Part shown: in pieces, positions 9,861 through 24,800 of the stretch | Numbering within the stretch: the first letter of the stretch is position 1 | Layout: each line of letters starts with the position of its first letter | Source of the DNA: Pseudoips prasinana | Taxonomy: Eukaryota; Arthropoda; Insecta; Lepidoptera; Nolidae | Assembly: GCA_951640165.1 (NCBI GenBank) | Contig: OX621263.1 | Location: 8,748,001 to 8,812,000, forward strand | Reading direction: 5' to 3' | DNA length: 64,000 bases | Program-made: the position numbers and the translations under genes | The notes under the pieces: generated by a model | The model's database searches: none | What the model saw: only the letters and a program-made list of their open reading frames with translations | Told to the model about the DNA's origin: nothing

Positions 9861-12800
9861 TTAAAAAATATTATAAAAAAAATAAAAACAAAATTAAAAT
9901 CTTAAATAGGACTATTTTTAATAATTATTTGTTTAGTACTCTATAAATTAATAACTATTTAACAAAGAAGAAAATAAATTGCATACTAAGTGTGTCACAC
10001 AATAATTATAATAAAAAAAAAATATATGTGTCCAATTTATTAATATTAAGAAATTTTTACTCACTATAATTACTAATTTTATTTTTATGTATCTTTCACA
10101 GTACACTGGTATTCCAAAAGCTCTTTTTCAACCCTACCGATATTATGTAAGTATTAAGTGCCCCCTACCAGGCTTTAGTATACACTTTTGAACTAATATA
10201 TTAAACTTAAAACTGAAAAATCTTAAATCTAATTTTTCCACAGGGAATGTTATAGATATACATCAAATTAACAATGGGCTTGTACAGTGTGTAAAGTTTT
10301 GATTTTAGATTTACATTTTGCAATTTGATATATTCCACCAAGCTGCCAGTAGTAGATATCCTATTATCCTTGTACAATCTGTCAAAGTTCTTTTACAGAA
10401 CTTTATCACATAAGCATAAGGTTTACTTTCAATTGCGGAAATTTGACAGATTGGGGTAGCTTGATGTGCTGGCGTCTGTACATCTCTGATAATGAAATTT
10501 ATTCAGTACTTAGGTATTAACATACACTTGTACTTGTCAAGCTCACAATGCAGTACATAAAGATAGTTGAATACAGTATTAAAGTAACAATATATTTTTA
10601 ATTAGTCCATCCCTGTGGCCTGTTTTACACATATATTTTTTAAAATCCTTAAATTAATAATAAATAGCAATATATGTATTTAAAAAAAGCATAATATGTG
10701 ATTTCGATTATTGCATAGAGATACACAGCATTAGTTAATATATATTTTGAAATGGCTACAAATAATGGGATAATCAGATTTACTTTAGTCAATATTTAGT
10801 CAAATTTCAAAATATTTGGATTATGAGGCTTAAAAGATGACCAAAATATATTAGTAAGTGTAAGTAAACAAGTTCAGTTTTAAATACAAGGTACTTTTGA
10901 ATTAAAACCTTGGAAAAGGAATTGGAAGTGAAAACTGCACAAAAGCAGATCAATTAGGAATCATATCGCATATCCTGTATTTGGTGGAGGTAGCGCCATT
11001 CACTGGGATTCAGTAAATGTAACAATTGCACGTGTGGCTAGACAGTCGCTTCGTGTCCCGGGTTCGATTCCCGCGCTGGACAACTATTTGTGTGATCCAT
11101 AAATAGCTGTGCTGAGTCATTTGTGTCCGTCTATTATATGTTTGTAAAGTACCCCGCGACCCAGGGATTAGATTCCCTAGTGCGGGCGTAGTAGAAAAAA
11201 ATGTGCTAAAATGTGGACATGGTCTCGCCTTCACCTACAATCATACAACATGTAACTTAATTAACGCACTTCTTGAAAATAGTTTGTTCAGAATCGTTTA
11301 CTGAATCGATTTATATCATTTTTAATATAGGTAATTTTTTATTCCAATATAATTAAAACTACGGATATTATTGTCATATTAACCCTGTACGTACAAAGTG
11401 AAAATATACTATATATATATATATATATATATATACCTATGTTATACTTAGTAACATCACACACAACACCTATATAACCACAGTTTGTAAAACTTGGATT
11501 TGATTTGTAATTTTTTTTTGCAGAAATGTGACCTTTCAAAATAATCCTAGTCAATTGCAGATAACTGATAGGTAAGTGCAAATCTTTTAATTGAACACAA
11601 TTTTTTATTAATTTCCGCTTAATTACAGCAACTACCCCAGGGCGTTGTTGATAATTATCTTCTTCACTTGCAAATGCCAAAACTTGAGTGCTATTCTCAA
11701 GGTCAACGCACTTCAAATGCTCGCCTGGACTACTTTCCTTCACAATGGTTGTAGTCTTCAAAGTCAGCTCACTTAAATAACTATTAAACTAGTTCATGGA
11801 GGCATCTAAATTGCACTGATCAAATGACTACTAGTTCATCCGAGCATTTAAAGTGCACTAACCTAACTAAAACCTGTGTGCTGTTTTTCTTTTTTTCTTT
11901 CCTCCACAATGGTTGTATAGTCTTCAAGGTCAGCTTACTTAAATAACTATTAAACTAGTTCATGGGGGCATCTAAATTGCACTGATCTAATGACTACTAG
12001 TTTATGTTAGCATTTAAATTGCACTGACCTTACTAAAACCTGTGTGCTGTTTTCAAGGTCAACGCACTTCAAATGCTCGCATGGACTACTTTCCTCCACA
12101 ATGGTTGTATACATTCTTCAAGGTCAGCTCACTTAAATGACTATCAAACTAGTTCATGCAAGCACCCAAAGTGTCCTGACCTAATCACAATTTGATTATC
12201 CGAGCATTCTAAGTGCACTGACCTTGAAGATTGTACATAATTATTATGGATTAGAGGCGCTCATAGCTAGATGCTCTCACCGGTACGTAAGTGATCGGCC
12301 AGGTTAAGCAACTAGGCTCGCGGTCAGTCCATAGATGGGTGACCGCCATAGTGAGTTAATTTCTGAGTGTCTCCGTGCTACGGTGGGCACGTTAAACGGT
12401 AGGACCCGGTTGTAGCCATTAGACAAGTCTTTAAGCCATGTCGTATGCCTACTGGGCGGCTTGAACAACTCCGACACTAGGGGTAAACCATGGGGTAAAC
12501 ACAGCCCATAAGTAAGTAAGTAATCATTATGGAGTTAAGTAACTTATGCAAGTACTTGAAGTGAAAGAAACTTAAGGACCTTGAAGCTAGCTTAGCTTTT
12601 CTACTTAACTTCTTATTGTATTAAATATTAACTTTTCAAAGAAAAATAATGTTTTGTTTCATATTTCTGAAAGGGGTTTTTTTTTAGTTTAATGGTTTTT
12701 CTGTTTCAATTTCCACCAATAGTTATGGTACATGGTGTCATGTAACTTGTAACAATATTAGTGTCTTATATTCCCAGGGATAGTTAGTATGGCCATGCTA

Positions 12801-15800
12801 ATCATGGAAAAATATTATGAACATACAGATATCTTTATTAGAATCTGTGTGGCAAAATTGAAAATTATTTGATTGGTATTGCATATAAAACTAATAGACT
12901 TATAGTAGTTAAGTATATATTTTTTATAATTTTCTTATGATTCCGATGAGTAAAACGACAACGGGGCGTATACGTGTATATGACGTTTTACTCAAAGTTG
13001 AAGGTCGTGATTTATTTGGAGGATCTTTTTATTAGCAATATTGTGCCATTTTATCTGGTACTCTGCTTCTGTGGATGGCTTGATCAAAGGATTTCCCCCT
13101 CCGATCCTCTATCGGATGAGTGACCCGAGTCTGTGTATTGGACCACGCACTTGCGCCTCTGGTGTTGCGATTGTCCATGGGCGACGGTGATCACTTACTA
13201 TCAGGTGACCCACTTGCTCGTTTGCCATCCTATTATATATACAAAAAAAAATTAACGTAGAGTGCCAATTGTACAAAACATCCCTAAAAACACTCACATC
13301 CATCTCCACGTCAGTCATCGCCTTGAGCCGAGGTTGGAACTCCAAATAGGATGCTCTCTGGCGTGGTTCTTTTAATTTGTAGTCTTATTTCGTACATGGC
13401 TTATGACCCCCGTACGCCTCCATTTTCCGGTGAAGCAGTGACAGCTTCCTAAGCTAACTGTAAACGTCATGTTGACAGACCATCGCATTGTCTAGGTCTA
13501 TTTCCTTCCACTTTTCCAGTCATGCTTTGACAGTGTCCCACGATCAGCGTGGCCTAATTTACTAAAGTGCGGTCCATTTTACCGGAGACGGTAGTCAGAA
13601 ACATTTTTGTTTTAAATATGAGTCGATATGAAATATTTAAAATAGATATAATCTTTTTACAGTCTTAAGGTAAACGGTTTGTCACGTAAAAGATTAGTTT
13701 TTTCTTTTTTTTTGTACACTACTTGGTTGGCAAACAAGCATACGGCCCACCTGATGGTAAGTGGTCACCGTAGCCTATGAACGCTTGCAACACCAGGGGC
13801 ATCATTAGCGCGTTGCCGACCGTTTAGAAACCTTACAAATCGCTTTTTGTAATCCCTTAATACGGCGATAATGGCACCTGTACGAGCGTGACACAATATA
13901 TTTACGCATAGTAGCAGAGAGGTATTAAGAGGTCAATGTATGAAATTCTTCCTGCTCTGCAAACTCACTTTATCACTGTAAATATTTGACGCTAATACAC
14001 GTTAAATCGAGATTGCAAAAGATTTATCTCTTTTCTTATTATGCTATGTAACACCTTCAATCAACAGTGTAATACAAAATGGATTAGAAGACAATGTACA
14101 GGTATTTTCATCGAAGCGAGCTAGAAAAAACAAACGTCGAGGTACACAATCAGATATACCATCGAAAAGAAGAAGGAACGGCGTAGAAAATACTAGATGT
14201 GTTGTTCCTTATAGGTATTTCTACTAGTTCTAAATATGATAGTAGTCATGTACATTGGTTAAGGAATAGTATTATTTTTCGCCAGATTTATATTTACCCA
14301 CCAGTACGTAGTAGGAGGTATGTATAGGCTTATCAAAAAAGATAATTAAATTGCCTTAAGTCACCGTATATCCTCGCAATTCTGTATTTTACACGACTGA
14401 ACTAATTTACTGTTTGTGGGTCACATGAATATTACCATCCCATCTTATACCGCGGGGTCGTGTAGGGCCCGGCGCCCACTATCGGTGGGCATCGGTGCGG
14501 CTCGGTACAGCCCGTCTCCTTACGGTGGCTTCGGCTTAGTCGTAAGCACGCCGTAGCTGATATTGGGTAGCCTCAAAATAGTTCGGGCGGCAGAAACATC
14601 GCAGAGGAGTCGTAACGTTACGTGAAAACAGTTGTGCGTGTGTATTTATAATGGTGGATTGGGACTTGGTTCTCATGCTGAAGTATGTTCATCTTGCTGA
14701 AGAAGAAGATAAACTTGGAGCCTTAAGGTAAATAAGAAGATTTTGGGTGCTTACGACTGCCGAGTCATCCCGAAGTCGCCCGACGCAGCTCTCAGGCGCC
14801 CGATGTCCACCGACAGTGAGCACCGGGCCTAAGTCTATCTACCAGGGAACAGACAGTAACGTCTCTCTGTGAACTATGCCCGTCGTACTGCGACGCATTC
14901 TTGGGGAAAGCTTTTGTTCGGTTGTGGACGTCATACGGATAACCTAATGAAACTAATTTGTGTGTGGCTATATCTATTATAACTCGTATAAAGAAGTGGT
15001 GGCATAATTAATACCGTCAAATTTATAAATTTGCTTATCCGACGCGTTTAATTGGTGAACAGGTTTAAATGTGGCGTTTATTTTCACCTAGAATTACGCG
15101 CCAAAACTATTGATGCCTTGTCATTTTCATTAGATTGATTTAATATTTGTTAAGTTGGTAGTGATCGAGATCGTAAGAATTTTACCAACATTACGAAAAT
15201 AACATTTTAAGTTCTGTCAATTTGTTATTTGGCGCGAAATATTTTTTTTTGTTTTTTTTTTTAATTTTGGCAACAAACTGTTCTAAATACATTTACAATG
15301 CTTACGTGTTGATAAAGGATTCGTTCCGGACAAGCAGTTTGACAACTCTAAGCATGTCATGTCCTTTTTATACGAGCTGTATTAGTCAGAGATGTAAAAT
15401 ACAGACATTATGTTAATCGTGTAAAATACACAATAATTTGAAGTGATCATTATCGGCTGCTCACACCTCCTACGCTACCCGTAAAGGCAGGCTATTCTTT
15501 GGGCGGTATTACTCTGGTAAAGGGAATGCCATGAAAATTCACCAAGGTTAATTAGGCAGAGGAAAATTTGACGTTTCACGTCTTATAGATAAACGTAAAC
15601 TCAGCAGATTCCTACCTATTTATCATTTCACATTCATTTTTATTAGTTGAATATCTTGTTAAAACCAGTTTATCTTGTTCTACTGCCTTTAAAACGTGTA
15701 ATTGTAGCAAGCAGATTAAGCTAAATGTCTATGATGAGCAATGACATTTTGTCATATTGACCTCACTCTGCCTAACACTACCCAAATACTACGTTCACAG

Positions 15801-18800
15801 GATGTAACTTCTTCTATCCTATAAAAAGTGGGGTAGTAGCAATTGATTGTATCACTAACTTAACACTAACACTAACTTTGTGTCTTATTATGTAGGCAGT
15901 AAAGGGGGTTTTCGTAGTACAGGTGTATTATCTGACATAGCATTGACTGTATAAGAAGATTATATAAGGGGGAAATTTATTTGTTCATAGTGGTGGTGGT
16001 TTAGATTTTGTATTGTTAAATGACCCGGGTCTCCTTCGCCAATTTACGGTAAAGGATGTCAACAAATATACGTGAGGGTGTGTCAGTTAAGGAGGAACTT
16101 ATACCAGGGCCAATTTAAAAGACCACATTTGACATCTGTCAGTTACTAGTAAAGTGAATTGTAAAATGACCTTATTTGGTCATTATTACAATAAAGATAA
16201 ATCGTTATTGAAAAAATATTAAGCAAATGTGCAGTTCTGACTACGAAAAAATAAATAATATTCTATGCCCGTTGGTTAAGGTTACGTTGTTGAATTTTGA
16301 TGAACGAGCGTAGGTACGCTTTGCATTGCGCATAATGTTGTATAACTAAAATCGGGTACGTAGTTTCGAATGTTGCTGTAGCGACACACGTTGTGGCGAA
16401 AATATTTCAGCGTGGTACGCTGTGGCGAAAACCTAATGAAATGAAATAATTAAATTTATTCAGCTCTTGAATTAGACCGTCCGTGCGGTCTTGTTTCGTT
16501 ACATATATTTTTAATATCCGTAAATAAATAATAAATAGCAAGTTACTAAGCTATTATTGTTATATTTAGCAATTGTATATCAAATTAAAGAATTGAAAAC
16601 AACGAGCATTTGGCTAGCGCAAAAGGCTCTCAACCAGTAGCTTAATTTAAGCTACTAATACCTGAGGGCACCCTTTGGGGTTCGGGCCACAGCTCAGGCG
16701 GCCGCTGAAGTAAAAAGATGGAATTCGAAATGGTCAGATCACTTGCACGGAATTACCGATCACGTGTTAAGGGGGCAACGCGATCCTCGCCGCCGAGGAT
16801 CCTATTGATGCGAAACCCACGAAGTCGAATGACACCGCAGCGAAATCCATTGTGGCGAATATTTTTATTAATTCTTGCTTTAATGCTCTGCCACGACAAT
16901 TTAATAATAATTGAATTTAGTTTTTATTTAGTACTCTAAATCTAACTTTCGTTGATTAAAATGGAACTTATACTTTCAGTGTGTTATTTCACCCTTTTTA
17001 TTTCAAACTAGCATATATGTAATTACAAAATTTATTCGCCTTCAATAAGTTTTCGTCCCAGCGTACCACGCTGAAATATTTTCGCCACAACGGGTGTCGC
17101 TATAGCAATATTCGAAACTGCGTACTGGACCCGATTTTAGTTATACAACATAATACGCAATTCGAAACTGCGTACCGGACTCACTAAAATCTGTATGAAT
17201 TATTGAGAAAAACAATGGTGGCGGGTAGTATTACTCTAAAATTTGATTTTAAACGTAGATTAGAATACATTGTATTGTCCGTATGTATTAGTTTTACGTG
17301 TTCTAGAGTATGTAGTAGATAGTAACATTTTGTTTTGTAGATTAAATCTATTAGTAACAGATGTCTTGATCGTCAACTCTTAAACAGGCGGTGGACTATA
17401 CAAGACCATATCAATTGCAACCTTATCTCTTTGGAATAAGGTCTAAAAACAAATGCAAAATAATATAGCAAAGCCTGGTTAAGGGTTAAAACATATCACA
17501 TAAAATAAGTAGTCCTCAGTGGCGTCATAAGTCTGGCTGCAAAAGGTAACGAACAGACGCCAGCACATCCAGCTACCCCAATTTGTCATATTTCTTTTAT
17601 CGATTTTCAACTTTATCACGTAAGCATAAGGTTCACTTCCAATTGGGGAAATTTGACAGATTGGGGTAGCTTGATGTGCTGGCGTCTGTACTTTAGAAGT
17701 GAACTACGTTCATTTTTTGTGTAAGTAGAACTCTATTCGTGCGCCGTGGAGCTGCACGTGTGGCGCAGCGGTTAAGACACGCGCCTCCCCACTTCGTGTA
17801 CCGGGTTCGATTCCCGCGCAGTACAACGATTTATGTAAGCCATAAATAGTTGTTCTGAGTCTGGGTGTAGGTACTTTGTGTCCGTCAATTATGTTTATAA
17901 GCCCCCGGTGTGGCGGCGACACAGGGATTAATTTCCCTAGTGCGGGCGTTGTCTTTTCTAACGTTCATTCAACATTCACCCTGAAATTAAACTCTTCTGT
18001 TTTGGGCAATCTTATAAAGAGTTTATATACTCCATGGCGCAAATTTCTCAACAGTCAGGCGCAAATGCGTGCAGTTTATTTTTTGTACAGACTCCAGCCC
18101 ATCCGGCTACCCCAATCTGTCAATTTTCTTTTATAGGTTTTCAACTTTATCATAAAAGCATAAGGTTCACTTCCATTTGGGGAAATTTGACACATTGGGG
18201 TAGCTTGATGTGCTGGCGTCTGTAAATTTAATTCTTTGGCATGAATACGTACGTAATAAATGTTTGTTGTTTTAGCTATCCACAAGTCCCCAATATAAAC
18301 TTCCAACCTGGAGGTCTGATCCTACCAAGTAATGAAACTGACAGAACCATTCAGCCTTCACACACTATACACAACGATAATGTATCGAAACAAATCACAA
18401 ACAATAACTGCAGAGTGGCGGTAAATACATACAAACAGACCACAAACAATAAAACCACATCTAATGCGACTACAGCCGGTCAAGATCTAAATATTCAAAA
18501 TAAACAAATGCAAGCTGTCAAATTCGAAAGAGGTTTGAATGGATCCATAGACAATGAAGTGATAGTCAAAGGATTGACCACAAATAAAATTGTTCTAAGT
18601 ACGAATGCGGACAGTACTGACAGCAGTTCTTTGGTTACCAAGAATAGAAAGTAAGTATATCTTCAGTTTATTAAATTGTTCACGGGCCCTTTGGCGTGGT
18701 TGGTAGAAGCTTGCCTTTCACGCCACAGGTCGTGGGTTCCATTTTCTTCTTTTTAGCGTTTCGATGGGAAACTCGTAAAATTTTTGTGGCCTAGAACGTG

Positions 18801-21800
18801 CTTGTGGCATTTCTAAGATCCTGCTATGAACATGTGGCAGGACAGGCTGGGCAAGCTGTTAGATGGGGCATGGATTGGACCGATGCTCCGCAAATACAGT
18901 CCATTTTGGGACTGCTCGACAGTCCCCACCTAGACACGTTTTCTTTGCTTCGGCCCATCTGAACCCGGAGTCAGTTCAAGGACTTCCAGATCGGCCACGG
19001 TTATTGATGTCCAGGCGGGAGGCTTTCGGAAGGCGTGACAAACTGTCCCAGCAATGATTTTTGTAAACTGTGTAATACTTTGATATTGATAAGTCTAAAG
19101 GCGTAATTGAGGACGAAACTCAGTGCAATTTTTTTATTTTACAGAAAATTGTCGAAGAAATTGCGATCATCACAAAAATACAACCAGCTTCCAACTACCA
19201 GAATGAAGACCATAGAAGCTTTGCAAAAACCCATTGAGATTGATAAGTCTATTAGGTATTCACTTTCAATCATTAGCCTTTTCCTATTTTTTGATAAGGC
19301 AGGGGAATTCCTACGCATGCCATTCGCAAAAAGTGTCTGCGGGTGGGTATGTCGGATTCGCACCGACCTACTTGCCGTGGACTTCTCTTGACGCCTAACG
19401 GGAGGAGCCCCTGAAACGCGGATATGCTGCTCCGGTGCTTCCCTTTTGCACCATGTCCCAGATGTTCGGGTTACGTACCCTGGGACGGGTCTGGATAGCC
19501 CTCCCATATTGCCGACTCCTACCTGTCCAGCACAGCGACTGCGCAAACAGATCTTTTTTTTAAATGCTTAATGTGTTTGCGCTTGACCACGATCTCACCT
19601 GATGGTAAGTGAAGATGTGGTCGAAGATGGACCGCGCGTACCCATAAGATGCCTGTTCACTCTAGCCTTGAATAAACCCATGTTGTAGGAGTCTGGAAAC
19701 ACGTCGTTCGGGAGAGTGTTCCACTGCTTAGCCGATCGCTGTCTTCCCGGAGGTGCTTCAGTAGAGGACACTTCTCTGACTGCCGCCGCAGCCCTTTCAA
19801 TCATTAGCCTGATATTGTCCACTGCTGGACATAGGACCCCGTAACAAGTTTCCACATCGTTACCATTTTGAGAGGCTAAATTTCTTGTTGGCGGCCGCAG
19901 TTAGGTGGTAACCACCATCTGGCTGGGGTATCCCTTTTCACTTTCAATGCCCTGATCGAATTGTGGCCTAAGGCCTTAAACTACGTTACGCGGGCGCGGG
20001 CGTCCGGACGGGTACCCGGTACGGGTTTACGCGCGGGGACCCGCGCGGAGGTCATCCGTCGCAAACCCGGATTACGCGGTGTTGCTAGTACTATTTTGGC
20101 TTTCTGCGCGTACAGTTGTGTAGTTATGGAGAACTTAATATACTATTACATGGCAGAACGCCTCACTGGAACCGTCAAATTCAGGAAATAACTCCCGACA
20201 AATTTGCAGCCAAGCCGCTGTTCTGGCATCTCGATCTTTGTATTGATCGTTTGATTGATCCCATATCGTAGGGTGACACTGTACTTCTATAATCACTCTT
20301 TCTGTCTCAAGAGACATACTTTCTCCGTGCGTGCGGTCCGTCTCACGTAGTGCTGTTGACTAAACCGGCCCGTGCGTGCGACCCGTGCGAGCTCCCGTCG
20401 CGGGGCGACGGGCCCGTCGGGGTGCCCGCGCGGGGGTCGCAACGGGGCACTTTTGTATGGACCCGCGCTTGCGCCCGCGTAACGTAGCTTAAGGCGTAAT
20501 AGTGGTAACTCTGGTGTCAGAGTTGTTCAAGCCGCCCAGCAGGCCTCCGACATGGCTTAACGACTGTTGCCTAATGGAATGGTTGCTCAGAAATAAACCA
20601 CTTTGGCGATCACCCATCTATGGACTGACCGTGAGCCTAGTTGCTTAACCTCGCTGATCACTTACTGGCCATGTAATTATTATAATTATTATTATAATTT
20701 ATTATCTCACTACAATATACAGGTACAATTTTTACATAACGATTACATTTCATAGGTACATATTTCAGTAGACATACATATATATTGCAGGAGACTGGTG
20801 CCTAAGCTAGGCACGAGGCCTGTGTTTCAGGACACCAGGTGACACATAGAAAAATTCACTCGATTTGAGAGGTTTGCCAGGTGGGCAGTAAATAGGGGTG
20901 GAACTGTTACAGCTTACGATTATGTTCCAGAATGATGCACCTGATGGGGTGGACGGGCGGTGCCCTGGGCGCTCGGGAAGATGGCATCAAAGAGCCCATA
21001 ATGCCAACCCTTGATCTCGTAAGTATTTTGTTTTAATGTATGCCGATATATGTAAGTTCAACTGTTCCTTCGTATCGCCTAAACCACTAAACCGATTTTA
21101 TAAATGCGTTCTCTTTGGGTTTGTGCTTTCGTTCGGCGTGCCATAAGATATATAGTATTTGAAACAAAATAAATAAGCAGATTTTATATGCAAATTACTT
21201 AAAAGATAGTGTATTTTTATTATAAGATACATCCCGATGACAGACAGATGGACTGAGGAGCCTTAGTAAACGGATTCCGTTGGCACGTTCCTTTGATCTG
21301 TCTATTTGTTCCGAAAATGTATGTAATCTCTAAAACTGATGGAACAATTTTGAGAAGACTCACTGGAAGTAATATTATATATCACTAGCTGTGCCCTGCG
21401 GTTTTACATATCACATGGTTTTACCCGCGTTACATTTTATAAATTATCACAGCTCTTCCCCCGTAGGTGATAGCGTGATAATAGGTAGCCTATATGTTGA
21501 TCCGAACTCTTAGTAATATTCATGCAAAATTTGAAGTGAATCCATGCAGTACTTTTTAAGGTTAACCTGGACATACATACAGACAAACAGACAAAAATTC
21601 TAAAAACTATTTTTGGCTTCGATATCGATTGTAGATCACGCCCCCAGTGTCCTTTTTAAAAAGCTGTTTATAAAGGATAGATAAATATCTTTTAGATGGG
21701 AGATATCCCTGACGGATATTGCAAGTTACTTAATAAAAAAAATTACCTCAGGTGAACAGAGCAGGCCTCGGTCACACGAAGAAAGAACAACCAGCAAAAG

Positions 21801-24800
21801 GTAAACAAGGGCGCGCCTCGAGTTTACCTCGACTGAACGCCACGCAGTCCAAGTTAGTCGGGTCTTCGTCAGATAACAAGTAAGTAAAATACTAGGCAGA
21901 CGATAATAGTAAAATACTGGGTACATGTATATATATTATGTAAGTAATTAGTGGTAGTACTACTATTAAGTAGATACCACTATTAGTCTTAAGTACTTAA
22001 TCATATTCTATATTTTTACACCATACACTACCCCTATTCCTAATTCCATACAATATAGTCGTACTGAAGGTTGTCTGGAAGAGATCGCTCTAAGCGATAA
22101 GATCACCTATCGTACATTTTTTTAAAATTATTTGAGATCCTGTATCTATTATGTATAATGGTGTACAATAAAGTAATAAAGTGTGTTTATCTTATCTTAT
22201 CTACCAAGTTAAAGACTATATAGATGTAGCGAGTACAAGACTAGATAAATGTACCGAGTAAAATACTAGCTACAAGTGGCTAGTAAAATACTAGGTAGAT
22301 CTTAAAGGTAAACAAGGGCGGGCCACGAGTTTACTACGACTGAACGCCACGCAGTCGAAGTTAGTCGAGTCTACGTCAGATAACAAGTAAGTAAAATACT
22401 AGGCAGACGATAAGACTAAAATACTAGGTACCATGTGCCAAGTTAAATACTACATAGATGTAGCGAGTAACAGACGAGATAAATGTGCCGAGTAAATACA
22501 AGCTACAAATGGCTAGTGAAATACTAGGTAGATCTTAAAGGTAAATAAGGGCGAGCCTCGAGTTTACTTCGACTGAACGATACGAAGTCGAAGTTGTCGA
22601 GTCTACGTCGGATAACATGTAAGTAAAATACTATTCAGACGATAAGAGTAAAATACTAGGCAGACGATAATAGTAAAATACTAGTTACATGTACCACGTT
22701 AAATACTACATAGATGTAGCAAGTAAAAGACTAGATAAATGTACCGAGTAAAATACTAGCTACAAATGGCTAGTAAAATACTACTTGGTACATCTATCTA
22801 CTATTTTTCTTTTTAGATCTAAAAGAAAATACAAGATAGATGTACCAAGTGAAGCTAGTAAAATACTGGTAGATCCAAAACTAAAATACTCGATATATGT
22901 ATCAAGTAAAATACTAGATATATGTAGCTAGTAAAATACTAGGCAGATCCAGAAAGTAAAATAATAATATACAATAATATTATAAATATAATTTTGAACT
23001 CAACTCCTCTGACATCACAGTCCTATGGTCTAACCTCGAAGCTCTCTCGTACTTAACCTTTTTTTTTTTTTTTTTTTTTTTTTGCGGGGTGGAAAATCCT
23101 GCATGGATGTCCTCCGCCTTGGGGGAGGCGGAGGGGTCTGTCAGACTCCTACTGACTAAAAACCACCCCGGTGTTCCATCTCACACCTGCGCCGGGGGTC
23201 GCGGGAACAAACGATTCCGCAACCCCTAGCTGGTGCTGGCCCATACCTGCGGGCCTCCTCGCATTAGCGGGGGGAGTGAGGTGTTAAACTCCCCCCGCAA
23301 CGTCTAAGAGGGGCGCGCGTGGAACACGTCGCGCCGCCGCCTCGGGTCCAGATGTGTAGTGGGCGACGGACGCCCCCGAGTCCGTCGCCCCTGGACCCAT
23401 TTAGGGGGGCTGGAAGAGGGCGTTGTCCGCCCTCCGCCGACGCCCGGTGCGTCTGCTGCGGGCCGGGTGAGAGGATGAGATCTCCCTCTCCCTTTCCGCA
23501 GCTTCCTTCCGCGAGATGACTGTCTCGCAGAAGGAAACCACCGCGTCCCAGGACTCCTCGCTGCCAACCATCGAGTTCACGACGGCCGGCAGCGACAGGT
23601 CACTGCCTACTCCAGAAATGAGGGCACGGCGCTGCTCCTCCCAAGCGGCACACTCTGCCAGCGTATGCAGCGCCGTGTCCTCCCGACAGTTGACGCAGTG
23701 GTGACACCAGGCGTCCGGCTCCCTGTTTATGCGACACAGGTACTTCCCGAAGCAGCCATGCCCCGAGAGTACCTGCGTCACCCGAAACGACAGGGAGCCG
23801 TGCCTCCTCCCGAGCCAACGCTCGAGTACCGGCCGGACCGCCTCGATAGTGACGAGGCCGGCGGTTGAGCGCGAGAGCCTGTCCCGCCATTCCGCCACCA
23901 GGGCCTCGCGAAGCTGCGACCGACGCAGCTCCATGTGTTGCTGCATCGGCCGCTCGCCTTGCGCCAGCATCTCCTCGCGCCACCGGTACAGTGACGCGAG
24001 TACTTTCGCCTCGAGGTCCCAGGGCGGGGATCCGGCCAGTACACAGGCCGCCTCGTAGGAGACCGTGCGATATCCCCTGATGACTCTGACGGCCATAGCT
24101 CTCTGCGGTCTCCGCAGAACAGCAATGCTACCGGCCGTCAGGTCAGCCGCCCAGATCGGGGCCCCGTACAGGGCCATCGATCGCACGATCCCCACGTAGA
24201 GCCGCCTACAGGCCGCGCTCGGGCCCCCCAGATTGGGAAGCAGCGTTGACAGCGCCCCAGCCGCGCCCATCAACTTAGGCACCAGCCGCCGGAAGTGGGG
24301 TCCAAAGTCCCACCGGCTGTCGAGCACCAATCCCAGGTACTTCATGGTAGGCTCGACAGCGATCCGGACCCCCCCGACCACAATGTGTGATCCGGGCGGC
24401 GGCGCCCGTCGGGGACCATGGAACATCATGGCCTCCGACTTGTTGAGGGCCACCTCCAGGCCGAGGCGCCGGATGCGGCTCACCACCTGTGATACCGCAG
24501 CCGTCGCCAGCAACGCTGCCTCCCTGTCGAACTCCCACGGGCCGTGACCAGCGTGTCGTCCGCATAACACGTCAGGTCCACGCCCGGCTGTAGTTCGCCC
24601 CTCAGCACCCAGTCGTACCCGATGTTCCACAGGAGTGGGCCCAAAACCGAACCCTGTGGAACACCGCACGACACTGAGTGCCGGTGTCCGCCATCTCGTC
24701 CCACGTAGGTGACACACCTCTCCGCCAGGTAAGCCCCAACGATGTGGCGGAGGTAGGAAGGCACTCGATGATATCGCAGTGCCTCCCGAATGCAACTCCA

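Noticed and set aside
11339..11761. 140-codon minus-strand ORF
   Set aside because: It spans a TA microsatellite, a truncated MITE and a tandem repeat. No domain or splice context supports it.
12254..12370. 5S rRNA gene
   Set aside because: Only the internal promoter part matches and the 3' body is unrelated but shared with other copies, so it is a SINE.
13109..13345. Minus-strand ORF ([18 protein letters not shown])
   Set aside because: Half of it lies in an interspersed repeat and there is no supporting splice site pair or domain.
16718..16939. 73-codon plus-strand ORF in the 16.3-17.2 kb element
   Set aside because: Low-complexity and Arg-rich, with no domain. Not distinguishable from a chance frame.
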